Shown piece by piece: positions 46,539 through 56,964 of a DNA stretch of 64,000 bases (position 1 is its first letter; the number at the start of each line of letters is the position of its first letter). The DNA is from Janibacter hoylei PVAS-1. GTDB taxonomy: Bacteria; Actinomycetota; Actinomycetes; Actinomycetales; Dermatophilaceae. Under the pieces are notes generated by a model. It did no database searches and was not told the DNA's origin. It saw only the letters and a list, made by a program, of their open reading frames with translations. The stretch covers positions 1 to 64,000 of the forward strand of contig NZ_ALWX01000042.1 of assembly GCF_000297495.1 (NCBI RefSeq), written 5' to 3'. Both the position numbers and the translations under genes were made by a program.

Positions 46539-46551
46539 ACATCCATGTTAT
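46531..46551. promoter_or_regulatory. ATAAC/GTTAT inverted repeat at the sufR start
   Basis: ATAAC (46531-46535) and GTTAT (46547-46551) are separated by 11 bases in an A/T-rich segment overlapping the putative sufR start and its promoter (a TTGTTG with CATAAC lie in this region on the minus strand). This is where an autoregulatory SufR site would be expected. It is also within the divergent gap (46539-46625) shared with the ABC exporter. Confidence 0.45.
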
Positions 46552-46625
46552 GTAAATCGACACACAGCACAACAAAGGCCCCCCTAACCACGGTCGGGAG
46601 CACCTGCTGCCTAGACTCGCCTGCT

Positions 46626-47336
46626 GTGACTCGTGCCGTCGTCGTGGAGGACCTGCGCCGCGTCTTCGGTGACACCGTCGCCGTCGACGGGGCTTCGTGG
46701 GCTGCCGAGACCGGGCAGATCACCTGCGTGCTCGGACCCAACGGCGCCGGAAAGACGACGACCATCGAGTGCCTCGAGGGTCTGCAGCGGCCGGACTCCG
46801 GCAGCTGCCGGGTCCTCGGCACCGACCCCTGGCAGGCCAGCGCCGAGCACCGCGCCCGGGTCGGGGTCATGCTCCAGGACGGCGGGCTCCCCCAGAGCGT
46901 GCCGGCCACCCGCCTGCTCGCCCACCTCGGCCGGCTCCACCGGACCCACCGCGCCGCGGAGCTCGTCGACCGACTCGACATCACCCCCTTCGCCCGCACG
47001 CCGGTCCGTCGTCTGAGCGGCGGCCAGCGCCAGCGGGTCGCCCTGGCCGCAGCCCTGCTCGGCGACCCCGAGGTCGCCTTCCTCGACGAGCCGACCGCCG
47101 GGCTGGACCCGCACGCCCGCCTGGACGTGTGGGACCTGCTGCGCGAGCGGCGCGACGAGGGCGTGGCCCTCGTCGTCACGACGCACGGGTTCGAGGAGGC
47201 CGAGCGCCTCGCCGACCGGGTCGTCATCCTCGCCGGCGGCCGGGTCGTGGCCGACGGCACGCCCGACGAGATCGCCGACGGTGCTCGTCTCGAGGACGCC
47301 TACTTCGCGCTCACCGGAGGCCTGCGTGACCGCTGA
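46626..47336 (+). CDS. ABC exporter ATP-binding protein
   Basis: The protein has 236 residues: VLGPNGAGKTTTIECLEGLQ, LSGGQRQRVALAAALL and VAFLDEPTAGLDP. It is the DrrA/CcmA-like type that pairs with ABC-2 permeases. It begins at GTG 46626. The permease gene overlaps its end by 11 bases. The pair lies between sufR and ctaA, as in many actinobacteria, and may serve heme or drug export; the substrate is unknown. Confidence 0.9.
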   Translation: MTRAVVVEDLRRVFGDTVAVDGASWAAETGQITCVLGPNGAGKTTTIECLEGLQRPDSGSCRVLGTDPWQASAEHRARVGVMLQDGGLPQSVPATRLLAHLGRLHRTHRAAELVDRLDITPFARTPVRRLSGGQRQRVALAAALLGDPEVAFLDEPTAGLDPHARLDVWDLLRERRDEGVALVVTTHGFEEAERLADRVVILAGGRVVADGTPDEIADGARLEDAYFALTGGLRDR

Positions 47337-48084
47337 GACCACGACGAGCACCGTCCAGCCGAGCGGCCGGCGGATCCTGGCCCAGGCGCGCTTCGAGGCC
47401 GAGATCCTGGTGCGCAACGGCGAGCAGCTGCTCGTCTCGCTCGTCCTGCCCGTGCTCGCCATGCTCGCCCTGACCGCGAGCTCGTACCCCGACCTGCCCG
47501 CGCCGCGGATCGCGCTCGTCGCACCCGGTGTGCTCGCTCTCGCCATCGTCTCGACGGCCTTCACCGGTCAGGCGATCCAGACCGCCTTCGACCGGCGCTA
47601 CGGCGTGCTGCGCCTGCTCGCGACCTCGCCCGTCGGCACCGACGGGCTGCTCGCCGGCAAGGCCCTGGCCGTCGCGTCCGTCGTCGCCGGCCAGCTCGTC
47701 GTCCTCGGCGTCGTCGCGGCCGTCCTCGGCTGGCGCCCCGACCCGCTCGGTCTGCTCGTGACGCCGGTGAGCGCGGCGCTCGGGGTGTGGGTCTTCGTCA
47801 CCCTCGCCCTGCTGCTCGCCGGGGTGCTGCGCGCCGAGGCCGTGCTCGCGGTGGCCAACCTCGTGTGGGTCCTGCTCGCCGGGGCCGGCGGGCTGCTCCT
47901 GCCCGGCGACACCGTCGGCGGGCTCGACGCGGTCGTGCGCTGGCTGCCGTCGGGCGCGCTCGGTGATGCCCTGCGCCAGGCCCTCACCGGCGACGGCGTG
48001 CCGTTCCTGCCCTGGCTCGTCCTCGTGGGGTGGGGCTCGGTGCTCAGCCTCGGCGTCGTGCGCTTCTTCCGCTGGCGAGACTGA
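47326..48084 (+). CDS. ABC-2-type permease
   Basis: The protein has 252 residues and about six hydrophobic segments. It starts at GTG 47326 (VTAETTTS), and the first 25 residues are cytoplasmic. The family pattern of ABC-2 permeases is visible in the pair of long hydrophobic stretches (LLVSLVLPVLAMLAL, PGVLALAIVSTAFTG). It forms the exporter with the preceding ATPase. Its end is followed by 54 bases before ctaA. Confidence 0.88.
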   Translation: MTAETTTSTVQPSGRRILAQARFEAEILVRNGEQLLVSLVLPVLAMLALTASSYPDLPAPRIALVAPGVLALAIVSTAFTGQAIQTAFDRRYGVLRLLATSPVGTDGLLAGKALAVASVVAGQLVVLGVVAAVLGWRPDPLGLLVTPVSAALGVWVFVTLALLLAGVLRAEAVLAVANLVWVLLAGAGGLLLPGDTVGGLDAVVRWLPSGALGDALRQALTGDGVPFLPWLVLVGWGSVLSLGVVRFFRWRD

Positions 48085-48138
48085 CCACCGTCGGACCCGG
48101 TGGTCCGCGGTCCCGCGGCTACGACATACCGTAGTGGG

Positions 48139-49050
48139 GTGCCCGAGAACCTCCCCCAGGCCGCCCGCACGTGGCTGACGCGCCTGCTCCTGCTCAACCT
48201 GATCGTCGAGGTCGGGATCGTCGTCACGGGCGGGCTCGTCCGCCTCACCGGCTCCGGCCTCGGCTGCCCGACCTGGCCCGAGTGCGTCCCCGGCTCCTAC
48301 GTACCGACCGTCGAGCAGGAGGAGGGCATCCACAAGCTCATCGAGTTCGGCAACCGGACGCTCACCGGGCTGCTCGGTTTCGTCGCGCTGGCGCTGCTCA
48401 TCGCGCTCTACCGCTGGGCGCGTGACCGGCGCGAGCTCCTCATCGGCACCTGGGTCGTCATGGCCGGTATCCTCGCCCAGGCGATCGTCGGGGGCATCAC
48501 CGTGCGCACCGGGCTGAACCCGTGGATCGTCGCCTTCCACTTCCTGTGCTCGATGGGGCTCATCGCCGTGTCGGCCTGGCTCTACTGGCGCCAGCGGCAG
48601 CCCTCGGGCCGCACCCGGTCCCTGCTCCACCCGGTCGTCACCCGCCTGCAGTGGCTGCTCGTCGCCATCGCCGCCGTCGTGCTCGTGCTCGGCACGGTCG
48701 TCACCGGCTCCGGGCCGCACTCCGGTGACGCCGACACCCCGGCCCGCACGGGCTTCGACCCGCGCACCATCTCGTGGCTCCACGCCGACGCCGTGATGCT
48801 CTTCGTCGGCATCTGCGTCGCCGTCTGGCTGGGCGCCAAGCTCACCGAGCGAGCCGCCGGCCCCGCCCGCGCGTGGTGGGTCGTCCTGTGGGTCACCCTC
48901 GCCCAGGGCCTCGTCGGCTACGTCCAGTACCTCACCAAGCTGCCCGAGGTCCTCGTCCTGGCCCACATGCTCGGTGCCAGCCTCCTCGTCGTCGCCATCA
49001 CCCGCGCGATCGTCTTGTCCCGCACCCCGGACACCCTCCCCGCCGACTGA
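48139..49050 (+). CDS. ctaA: Heme A synthase CtaA
   Basis: The protein has 303 residues and eight membrane segments. The heme-binding His are HKLIEFGNR and AFHFLCSMG in the first half and SWLHADAVM and LAHMLGAS in the second. It converts heme O to heme A for cytochrome c oxidase. The Cys pair of the extracellular loop (GCPTWPEC) is present. GTG 48139 is the start; a TACCGT-type -10 element lies just upstream. Confidence 0.94.
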   Translation: MPENLPQAARTWLTRLLLLNLIVEVGIVVTGGLVRLTGSGLGCPTWPECVPGSYVPTVEQEEGIHKLIEFGNRTLTGLLGFVALALLIALYRWARDRRELLIGTWVVMAGILAQAIVGGITVRTGLNPWIVAFHFLCSMGLIAVSAWLYWRQRQPSGRTRSLLHPVVTRLQWLLVAIAAVVLVLGTVVTGSGPHSGDADTPARTGFDPRTISWLHADAVMLFVGICVAVWLGAKLTERAAGPARAWWVVLWVTLAQGLVGYVQYLTKLPEVLVLAHMLGASLLVVAITRAIVLSRTPDTLPAD

Positions 49051-49083
49051 GGGCGGGGCCCACGCGCCCCTCAGCCGCGTGTG

Positions 49084-49125
49084 TCGAAGAAGGACCGCCC
49101 GCTCGAGCGGGCGCTCCTTCTTCGA
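49084..49125. terminator. Strong hairpin downstream of ctaA
   Basis: TCGAAGAAGGA (49084-49094) pairs with TCCTTCTTCGA (49115-49125), and an inner CCCGCTCGAGCGGG extends the stem. It lies within the 259 bases between the convergent ctaA and ctaB genes and is well placed to terminate both. No coding sequence is visible in that gap. The rest of the gap (49126-49309) shows nothing I can name. Confidence 0.8.
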
Positions 49126-49309
49126 CCCGGCGATGGCAGCAGCAGACGAAGGGGGCAGGTCGGCGCGACTCAAGGAACATGCGCCGCTGTGCGACCAGGT
49201 GACGCTGGTGGATCAGTGGCGGCGCACGTTTCCCAACGCCGACCTGCTCCCTTCGGCCGCGTCAGAGCAGGAGGACCCGACCACGCGGGCAGTGCCGGAC
49301 AGGCGGGAC

Positions 49310-50263
49310 TCAGGAGAGGCCGGGCAGCGGCAGGTGCAGCAGCGGGTCGATCGCCACGCCGAGGAAGAGCAGCGTTACGTAGGTGATCGAGAAGTGGAAG
49401 AGACGCATCGGCTTGAGCACCGACTGCTTCGTCTCGCCGCGCCGCGCCGTGGCCAGCAGCCGGTGCGCCTCGCCGACGAAGAGCGCACCCGAGACGAGGG
49501 CGGCGCCGAGGTAGACCCAGCCCATGTCGGCGACAGGCACGAGGGCCAGGGAAGTGAGGACCATGACCCAGGAGTAGGCGACGATCTGGCGGGCAACGGT
49601 CGTCATCTGCTCGACGACGGGCAGCATCGGCACCCCGGCTCGCGCGTAGTCGTCGGAAAAGCTCATCGACAGCGGCCAGTAGTGCGGGGGCGTCCAGAAG
49701 AAGATGACGAGGAAGAGGATGATCGCCGGCCAGCCGACGGAGTCGGTCACGGCGGACCACCCGATGAGCGTGGGCATGCACCCGGCGATGCCGCCCCACA
49801 CGATGTTTTGCGGCGTGCGCCGCTTGAGGATCATCGTGTAGCCGACGGCGTAGAGGACGATCGCCGCGAGCGAGAGGCCCGCCGACAGCGGGTTGACGAA
49901 GAACCACAGCCAAGCAGTGGACAGGGCGGTCAGCACGAAGCCGAAGATCAGCGCGCCGCGGGGGGTGGCCTCGCCCGTGACGAGCGGCCGGTTCTGCGTC
50001 CGCCCCATCTGGGCGTCGATGTCCCGGTCGTAGACCATGTTGAAGGTGTTGGCCGCGCCCGCGCTCAGGCTGCCACCGACGAGGGTGAGCACGATGAGCG
50101 AGAGGGAGGGGACGCCGCGCTCCGCGAGGAACATCACCGGGACCGTCGTCACGAGGAGCAGCTCGATGATCCGAGGCTTCGTCAGCGCGACGTACGCACG
50201 CACGGTGCGCCGCCACGGGCGGGTCGCCGGCGACAGCTCGCGCGTCGACTCGAGAGTGGTCAC
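49310..50263 (-). CDS. ctaB: Protoheme IX farnesyltransferase CtaB
   Basis: The protein has 317 residues and about nine membrane segments. It has [12 protein letters not shown] (the N-x3-D-x3-D prenyl diphosphate motif) and [12 protein letters not shown]. It makes heme O from protoheme, the precursor of heme A made by CtaA next door. It starts at GTG 50263 with AAGG upstream; an in-frame extension to 50410 has no family support. Confidence 0.94.
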   Translation of the reverse strand: MTTLESTRELSPATRPWRRTVRAYVALTKPRIIELLLVTTVPVMFLAERGVPSLSLIVLTLVGGSLSAGAANTFNMVYDRDIDAQMGRTQNRPLVTGEATPRGALIFGFVLTALSTAWLWFFVNPLSAGLSLAAIVLYAVGYTMILKRRTPQNIVWGGIAGCMPTLIGWSAVTDSVGWPAIILFLVIFFWTPPHYWPLSMSFSDDYARAGVPMLPVVEQMTTVARQIVAYSWVMVLTSLALVPVADMGWVYLGAALVSGALFVGEAHRLLATARRGETKQSVLKPMRLFHFSITYVTLLFLGVAIDPLLHLPLPGLS

Positions 50264-50434
50264 GGACTGCCTTTGCCGAAGGGGTGAGGGGACCGGCCGC
50301 ACCGGGGTACGGCCGGGTCCCACTGTACCCGTGCCGCACCACGGGTCCGGCCCCGCCCCACGCGGCGTCGCACACATCGGGCGCGCACTAGTGTGGACAG
50401 CAGCACGCACGCTCCCGCAGCAGAAAGGTCCTCC

Positions 50435-52674
50435 GTGAGCACGGACACCGACACCTCGCCCAAGGCTCCCGCGAAGAAGGCAGCCGGTCGTGCTGCCTCA
50501 AAGGGAACGACCCGCACCGTGACCTCGGCCAACCCCGCCGGCCCGGCCGGCACCTCGTCCCGATCGAGCGACCTGCCGATGCCGGTGGCGAAGAAGGCCG
50601 GCTGGAGCGACCTCGACGTGCGCGCCGTGGACACCGGTCGCCTCCTGGCCGCCGACGCCGTCCAGGAGTGCGGCAGCGGCCACCCCGGCACGGCGATGAG
50701 CCTCTCCCCCGTCGCCTACCTGCTCTACCAGCAGGTCATGACGCACGACCCGTCCGACCCGGCCTGGCTGGGGCGCGACCGCTTCGTCCTGTCGGTCGGT
50801 CACTCCTCGCTGACCCAGTACGTCCAGCTCTTCCTCTCCGGCTACGGGCTCGAGCTCAGCGACCTGAAGTCCCTGCGCACCTGGGGCTCCCTCACCCCGG
50901 GCCACCCCGAGGTCCACCACACCGCGGGCGTCGAGATCACCACAGGCCCCCTCGGGTCGGGACTGGCCTCCGCCACCGGCATGGCGATGGCCCAGCGCCG
51001 CCAGCGCGGTCTCTTCGACCCCGACGCAAAGCCGGGGACCTCCCCCTTCGACCACACGATCTGGTGCCTCGCCTCCGACGGCGACATGCAGGAGGGCGTC
51101 TCCGCAGAAGCCGGCTCGCTCGCCGGCCACCAGGAGCTCGGCAACCTCAACGTCATCTACGACGCCAACCAGATCTCCATCGAGGACGACACCGACATCG
51201 CCTTCAGCGAGGACGTGGGTGCGCGCTACCGGGCCTACGGCTGGGAGGTCATCGACGTCGACTGGCGCAAGACCGGTGACGGCAAGGCCTACGTCGAGGA
51301 CATCGACGCCCTGCTCGCCGCGACCCAGCAGGCGAAGAAGAACACGAAGGCCCCCACGCTCATCGTGCTGCACACGATCATCGCCTGGCCGGCCCCGACC
51401 AAGCAGGACACCGGCGCCTCGCACGGCTCCGCGCTCGGCGAGGACGAGGTCGCGGCCACCAAGGAGCTGCTCGGCTTCGACCCGAAGAAGTCCTTCGCCG
51501 TCGAGAAGGCCGTCCTCGACCACACCCGCGCGGTGAAGAAGCGGGGCAAGGAGGCCCACAAGGAGTGGGACAAGCGCCTCGCCGCGTGGCGCAAGGCCAA
51601 CCCGGAGCGCGCCGAGCTGCTCGACCGTGTCGTCGCGGGCAAGGTCCCGGCGGGCCTGGACAAGGCGCTGCCGACCTTCGAGGCCTCCGCCAAGGGCCTG
51701 GCCACGCGCGCCGCATCGGGCAAGGTCCTCACCGCCCTCGCCGACGTCATGCCCGAGCTGTGGGCGGCTCCGCCGACCTCGCCGGCTCCAACAACACGAC
51801 GATGGACGGCCAGCCCTCCTTCACACCCAAGAGCAAGCAGACCGACACGTGGAAGGGCGACGAGTACGGCCGCACCCTCCACTTCGGCATCCGTGAGAAC
51901 GGTATGGGCATGGCGATGAACGGCATCGCCCTCGAGGGCCTCACCCGCGTCTACGGCGGCACCTTCCTCGTCTTCTCCGACTACATGCGCCCCGCCGTGC
52001 GCCTGGCGTCCCTGCAGCAGCTGCCAGTCACCTATGTCTGGACCCACGACAGCATCGGCCTCGGCGAGGACGGCCCGACCCACCAGCCGATCGAGCACCT
52101 CGCGTCGCTGCGCGCCATGCCGGGCCTCGACGTCGTCCGCCCGGGCGACGCCAACGAGGTCAGCGTGTGCTGGGGTCAGATCCTCAAGAACCGCTCCACC
52201 GCGGCGCTGGCGCTCTCCCGTCAGGGCACGCCGACCGTCGACCGGTCAGAGTACGCCGCGGCGAAGGGGGCGGCCAAGGGTGGCTACGTCCTCGCCGAGT
52301 CGAGCACCGAGGTGCCCGACGTCATCCTCGTCGCCACCGGCACGGAAGTCGCGGTCGCGCTCGAGGCCCGCACGACGCTCGAGAAGGCCAAGATCGGCAC
52401 CCGCGTCGTCTCGATGCCCTGCCGCGAGTGGTTCGACGCCCAGTCGAAGGCCTACAAGGAGAAGGTCCTGCCGGCCGCCGTCCGGGCGCGTGTCTCGGTC
52501 GAGGCCGCGACCCCCTTCGGCTGGCGCGAGGTCGTCGGCGACGCGGGCGAGATCGTCGGCATCGACCACTTCGGCGCGTCGGCCGACGCCGGCACGCTCT
52601 ACGAGAAGTTCGGCATCACGCCGGCCGCCGTCGTCAAGGCGGCCAAGGCGTCCATCAAGAAGGCGAAGGGATGA
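50435..52674 (+). CDS. tkt: Transketolase, apparent frameshift
   Basis: The enzyme transfers two-carbon units in the pentose phosphate pathway. It begins at GTG 50435 and has a 50-residue Ala/Lys/Ser-rich extension, then [22 protein letters not shown] (the thiamine diphosphate motif with GDG) and [23 protein letters not shown] in the C-terminal half. One G is missing in the GGG at 51762-51764 (GGGG expected: [14 protein letters not shown]). The 2240-base span is one short of a multiple of three, and correction gives 746 residues. This gene is normally indispensable, so the break is probably artificial. Confidence 0.93.
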
Positions 52675-52679
52675 TCGAC

Positions 52680-53810
52680 ATGGCAGACCAGCTCCCCACC
52701 GCACCCGCACCGATCGCCGCGCTGCGCGAGGCAGGCGTCTCGGTCTGGCTAGACGACCTGAGCCGTGAGCGGCTCCGTTCGGGCAACCTCCAGGAGGTCA
52801 TCGACACCAAGGGCATCGTCGGCGTGACGACCAACCCGTCGATCTTCCAGGCCGCCCTCGCCGACGGCGACGCCTACACCGAGCAGCTCACCGCCCTCGC
52901 GGCCGAGGGCAAGGATGTCGACGAGGTCGTCTTCGCGCTCACCACCGACGACGTGCGCGAGGCCTGCGACCTCTTCGTCCCGATCTACGAAGCCACCGAC
53001 GGGGTCGACGGGCGCGTCTCCATCGAGGTCGACCCACGCCTGGCCCACGACGCGGAGCAGACCGCCGTCGTCGCCAAGCAGCTCGCCGAGACCGTGGGCC
53101 GCCCCCAGGTCCACATCAAGATCCCCGCGACTGAGACCGGCCTGCCGGCCATCACCGCCACCCTCGCCGAGGGCATCAGCGTCAACGTCACGCTGATCTT
53201 CAGCCTCGAGCGGTACCGCGCGGTGATGAATGCCTACGTCGAGGGGCTCGAGCAGGCCCTCGCCGCCGGCAAGGACATCTCGCAGATCCACTCCGTCGCG
53301 TCCTTCTTCGTCTCGCGGGTCGACTCCGAGATCGACGGCCGCCTCGACGAGATCGGCACCGACGAGGCCCGCGCCCTGCGGGGCAAGGCCGGCTTGGCCA
53401 ACGCCCGCCTCGCGTACCAGGCCTACGAGGAGGTCTTCGCCACGCAGCGGTGGCAGCGCCTCGAGGCCGAAGGGGGACGCCGCCAGCGTCCGTTGTGGGC
53501 CTCGACCGGCGTCAAGGACCCCGCCTACCCCGACACCCTCTACGTCACCGAGCTCGTGGCGGCCGACACGGTCAACACCATGCCCGAGAAGACCCTCGAC
53601 GCGACGATCGACCACGGCGAGGTCACCGGCGACACGGTCACCGGCGGCTACGAGGAGGCGCAGCAGGTGCTCGACGCCCTCGAGGGCCTGGGCATCAGCT
53701 ACACCGAGGTCACCGCCCAGCTCGAGCGGGAGGGCGTGGAGAAGTTCGAGAAGGCCTGGGCCGAGCTGCTCGACGGCGTCAGCGCCGAACTGGCCAAGGC
53801 GGCCAAGTGA
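52680..53810 (+). CDS. tal: Transaldolase
   Basis: The protein has 376 residues. It moves three-carbon units between sugar phosphates. TTNPSIFQ and the Schiff-base Lys in [13 protein letters not shown] mark the family, and [11 protein letters not shown] is present. Two ATGs lie at the start: 52671 overlaps the tkt stop but has no room for a ribosome site, and 52680 has GAAGG ten bases upstream, so I use 52680. Second gene of the cluster. Confidence 0.94.
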   Translation: MADQLPTAPAPIAALREAGVSVWLDDLSRERLRSGNLQEVIDTKGIVGVTTNPSIFQAALADGDAYTEQLTALAAEGKDVDEVVFALTTDDVREACDLFVPIYEATDGVDGRVSIEVDPRLAHDAEQTAVVAKQLAETVGRPQVHIKIPATETGLPAITATLAEGISVNVTLIFSLERYRAVMNAYVEGLEQALAAGKDISQIHSVASFFVSRVDSEIDGRLDEIGTDEARALRGKAGLANARLAYQAYEEVFATQRWQRLEAEGGRRQRPLWASTGVKDPAYPDTLYVTELVAADTVNTMPEKTLDATIDHGEVTGDTVTGGYEEAQQVLDALEGLGISYTEVTAQLEREGVEKFEKAWAELLDGVSAELAKAAK

Positions 53811-55423
53811 CCTCGCTCTCGGTGGCCGCCGCGGGTGCTGCAGCCGACGCGGTCACGACCCACGTCCCCGCCCTCGTCGCGGATCGCGTGGCGAGCCGGA
53901 TCTTCGAGCAGGACCCGACCCTGTGGGGTCCTGCCGCCGAGGAGGAGGCCGCCCAGCGACTCGCCTGGGTCGGCCTCGGACGGACCTCGCGCCACCTCGT
54001 CGGCCAGATCGCGGCCTTGCGCGCCGAGCTGACCGAGCAGGGCGTCGACCGGGTCGTGCTCTGCGGCATGGGCGGCTCCTCGCTGGCGCCGGAGGTCATC
54101 TGCGCCACGGCCGGCGTCCCGCTCGTCGTCCTCGACTCGAGCCACCCGGACGTCGTCCGGGCCGCCGCGACCGACCTGCAGCGCACCGTCGTCGTGGTGT
54201 CGAGCAAGTCCGGCTCCACGGTCGAGACGGACAGCCAGCGTCGGGTCTTCGAGCAGGCTTTCACCGAGGCCGGCATCGACCCCGCCGCGCGGATCGTCGT
54301 CGTCACCGACCCCGGCAGCCCCCTGGAGGAGGATGCCCGGGCCAAGGGCCAGCGCGTCGTCACCGCGGACCCGTCCGTCGGTGGCCGATACTCGGCCCTG
54401 ACTGCCTTCGGCCTCGTCCCGAGCGGCCTCGCCGGAGCCGACGTCGAGGCCCTGCTCGACGACGCCGAGTCCGTGGCCGACCTGCTCGCCGAGGACGACG
54501 AGGCCAACCCGGCCCTGCGTCTCGGCGCAGCGATGGGCGGCACCTCGCCCCTGCGCGACAAGCTCTACCTCGTCGACCACGGGACGCTGATCTCCGGACT
54601 CGGCGACTGGGCCGAGCAGCTCATCGCGGAGTCGACCGGCAAGGAGGGCAAGGGCCTCCTGCCCGTCGTGCTCGACCGCCCCGGCGCCGGCGCTCCCCCG
54701 GCCGATGCGACCGTCGTGCGCCTCGTCGCCGACGACGGTGAGCACGAGGTGCCGGTCGCCCCGTCGACGGTCGACGTCGGCGGCTCCCTCGGGGCGCAGT
54801 TCCTGCTGTGGGAGACCGCGACCGCCGTCGCCGGACGACTTCTCGGCATCAACCCCTTCGACCAGCCCGACGTCGAGAGCGCCAAGCAGGCCGCCCGCGA
54901 CCTCATGTCCGGCGACGGGGCGACCGCGAGCGAGCCGGACCTCACCGACGGTCCGGTGACCGTGAGCCACGCCGGTGGCGACTGGCTCGGCGGGGCGAGC
55001 ACGCTCGACGAGGCGGTGACGGCCCTGCTCGACCAGCTCGACCCCGACCACGGCTACGTCGCGGTCATGGCCTACCTCGACCGGGAGGGCGATGCCCCCT
55101 TCGCCGAGGTGGCAGACGCCCTCGCCGAGCGGGTCGACCGGCCGGTGACCTTCGGGTGGGGGCCACGCTTCCTCCACTCCACCGGGCAGTACCACAAGGG
55201 CGGGCCGGCCACCGGGGTGTACATCCAGGTGACCGACGAGCCCCGTGAGGACCTGCCCGTCCCCGGGCGCGACTTCACGCTGGGCGAGTTCATCGCGGCC
55301 CAGGCCGGTGGCGACGGGCAGGTGCTCGCCGACCACGGTCGGCCCGTGCTCGTGCTGCACCTCACCGACCACGACGCCGGCCTGGCTCGGGTCGGCGCGG
55401 CGCTGCGAGGTGACCGGCCATGA
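53807..55423 (+). CDS. pgi: Glucose-6-phosphate isomerase
   Basis: The protein has 538 residues and interconverts glucose 6-phosphate and fructose 6-phosphate. The sugar isomerase elements are [11 protein letters not shown] and [13 protein letters not shown]. It ends near [16 protein letters not shown]. It is the actinobacterial form found after tal. The GTG overlaps the tal stop by four bases and its end overlaps zwf by four bases. Confidence 0.93.
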   Translation: MTSLSVAAAGAAADAVTTHVPALVADRVASRIFEQDPTLWGPAAEEEAAQRLAWVGLGRTSRHLVGQIAALRAELTEQGVDRVVLCGMGGSSLAPEVICATAGVPLVVLDSSHPDVVRAAATDLQRTVVVVSSKSGSTVETDSQRRVFEQAFTEAGIDPAARIVVVTDPGSPLEEDARAKGQRVVTADPSVGGRYSALTAFGLVPSGLAGADVEALLDDAESVADLLAEDDEANPALRLGAAMGGTSPLRDKLYLVDHGTLISGLGDWAEQLIAESTGKEGKGLLPVVLDRPGAGAPPADATVVRLVADDGEHEVPVAPSTVDVGGSLGAQFLLWETATAVAGRLLGINPFDQPDVESAKQAARDLMSGDGATASEPDLTDGPVTVSHAGGDWLGGASTLDEAVTALLDQLDPDHGYVAVMAYLDREGDAPFAEVADALAERVDRPVTFGWGPRFLHSTGQYHKGGPATGVYIQVTDEPREDLPVPGRDFTLGEFIAAQAGGDGQVLADHGRPVLVLHLTDHDAGLARVGAALRGDRP

Positions 55424-56964
55424 GGCCGGCCCGGGTCACGGCCGACGTCAACCCGCTGCGCGACCCGCGCGACAAGCGCCTGCCCCGCATCGCCGGGCCG
55501 TGCAGCCTCGTCCTCTTCGGGGTGACGGGCGACCTCGCCCGCAAGAAGCTCATGCCGGCGATCTACGACCTCGCCAACCGCGGGCTGCTGCCGCCGGGCT
55601 TCTCGCTCGTCGGCTTCGCCCGGCGCGACTGGGCCGACCAGGACTTCGGCAAGGTCGTCTACGACGCCGTCCGCGAGCACGCCCGCACCCCCTTCCGCGA
55701 GGAGGTGTGGCGCAGCCTCTCCGAGGGCTTCCGCTTCGTCCCGGGGACCTTCGACGACGACGCCGCCTTCGACCTGCTGGCGCAGACGGTGCGCGAGCTC
55801 GACGAGCAGCGCGGCACGGGCGGCAACCACGCCTTCTACCTGTCGATCCCGCCGGGCTTCTTCTCCACCGTCTGCCAGCAGCTGCAGCGGTCGGGGCTGG
55901 CCTCGCCCACCGAGGACTCGTGGCGGCGCGTCGTCATCGAAAAACCCTTCGGTCACGACCTCGAGAGCGCGCAGGAGCTCAACGCGATCGTCGAGGAGGT
56001 CTTCCCGCCCGACGCGATCTTCCGCATCGACCACTACCTCGGCAAGGAGACGGTGCAAAACCTGCTGGCGCTGCGCTTCGCCAACCAGATGTTCGAGCCG
56101 GTGTGGAACAGCCACTACGTCGACCACGTGCAGATCACCATGGCCGAGGACATCGGCATCGGCGGTCGGGCGGGGTACTACGACGGCATCGGTGCCGCGC
56201 GCGACGTCATCCAGAACCACCTCCTCCAGCTGCTCGCGCTGACGGCGATGGAGGAGCCGACGAGCTTCGACGCCGCGGCGCTGCGGACCGAGAAGGAAAA
56301 GGTCCTCGCGGCCGTCCAGGTGCCCGATGACCTCGGCGAGGCCACCGTCCGCGGGCAGTACGCCGCCGGCTGGCAGGGTGGCGACAAGGTCATCGGCTAC
56401 CTCGAGGAGGACGGTGTCGCCGCCGACTCGACGACCGAGACCTATGCGGCCATGCGCCTGGACGTCGACACCCGGCGTTGGGCAGGTGTCCCCTTCTACC
56501 TGCGCACGGGCAAGCGTCTCGGCCGCCGGGTCACGGAGATCGCCGTGGTCTTCAAGCGGGCGCCCCACCTGCCCTTCACCGACACCGAGACCGAGGAGCT
56601 GGGGCAGAACGCCGTCGTCATCCGGGTCCAGCCCGACGAAGGGGTGACCATGCGCTTCGGCGCCAAGGTCCCGGGCAACCAGATGGAGGTGCGCGACGTG
56701 ACGATGGACTTCGGCTACGGCCGCGCCTTCACCGAGTCCAGCCCCGAGGCCTACGAGCGGCTCATCCTCGACGTGCTCCTCGGCGACCCGCCGCTCTTCC
56801 CCCGGCACGAGGAGGTCGAACTCTCCTGGCGCATCCTCGACCCGATCGAGCAGTACTGGGGCAGGCAGCGCAGCGGGGTCGAGCAGTACCCCGCCGGCAC
56901 GTGGGGACCGCCCGCGGCCGACGCGATGATGGAGCGTGACGGACGCACCTGGAGGATGCCGTGA
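55420..56964 (+). CDS. zwf: Glucose-6-phosphate 1-dehydrogenase
   Basis: The protein has 514 residues and oxidises glucose 6-phosphate with NADP+, the first oxidative step. It has LVLFGVTGDLARKKLMPAIYDLA (dinucleotide motif) and RIDHYLGKETVQN (substrate-binding His and Lys). Its partner OpcA is encoded directly downstream, with a four-base overlap. Full length. Confidence 0.97.
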   Translation: MRPARVTADVNPLRDPRDKRLPRIAGPCSLVLFGVTGDLARKKLMPAIYDLANRGLLPPGFSLVGFARRDWADQDFGKVVYDAVREHARTPFREEVWRSLSEGFRFVPGTFDDDAAFDLLAQTVRELDEQRGTGGNHAFYLSIPPGFFSTVCQQLQRSGLASPTEDSWRRVVIEKPFGHDLESAQELNAIVEEVFPPDAIFRIDHYLGKETVQNLLALRFANQMFEPVWNSHYVDHVQITMAEDIGIGGRAGYYDGIGAARDVIQNHLLQLLALTAMEEPTSFDAAALRTEKEKVLAAVQVPDDLGEATVRGQYAAGWQGGDKVIGYLEEDGVAADSTTETYAAMRLDVDTRRWAGVPFYLRTGKRLGRRVTEIAVVFKRAPHLPFTDTETEELGQNAVVIRVQPDEGVTMRFGAKVPGNQMEVRDVTMDFGYGRAFTESSPEAYERLILDVLLGDPPLFPRHEEVELSWRILDPIEQYWGRQRSGVEQYPAGTWGPPAADAMMERDGRTWRMP

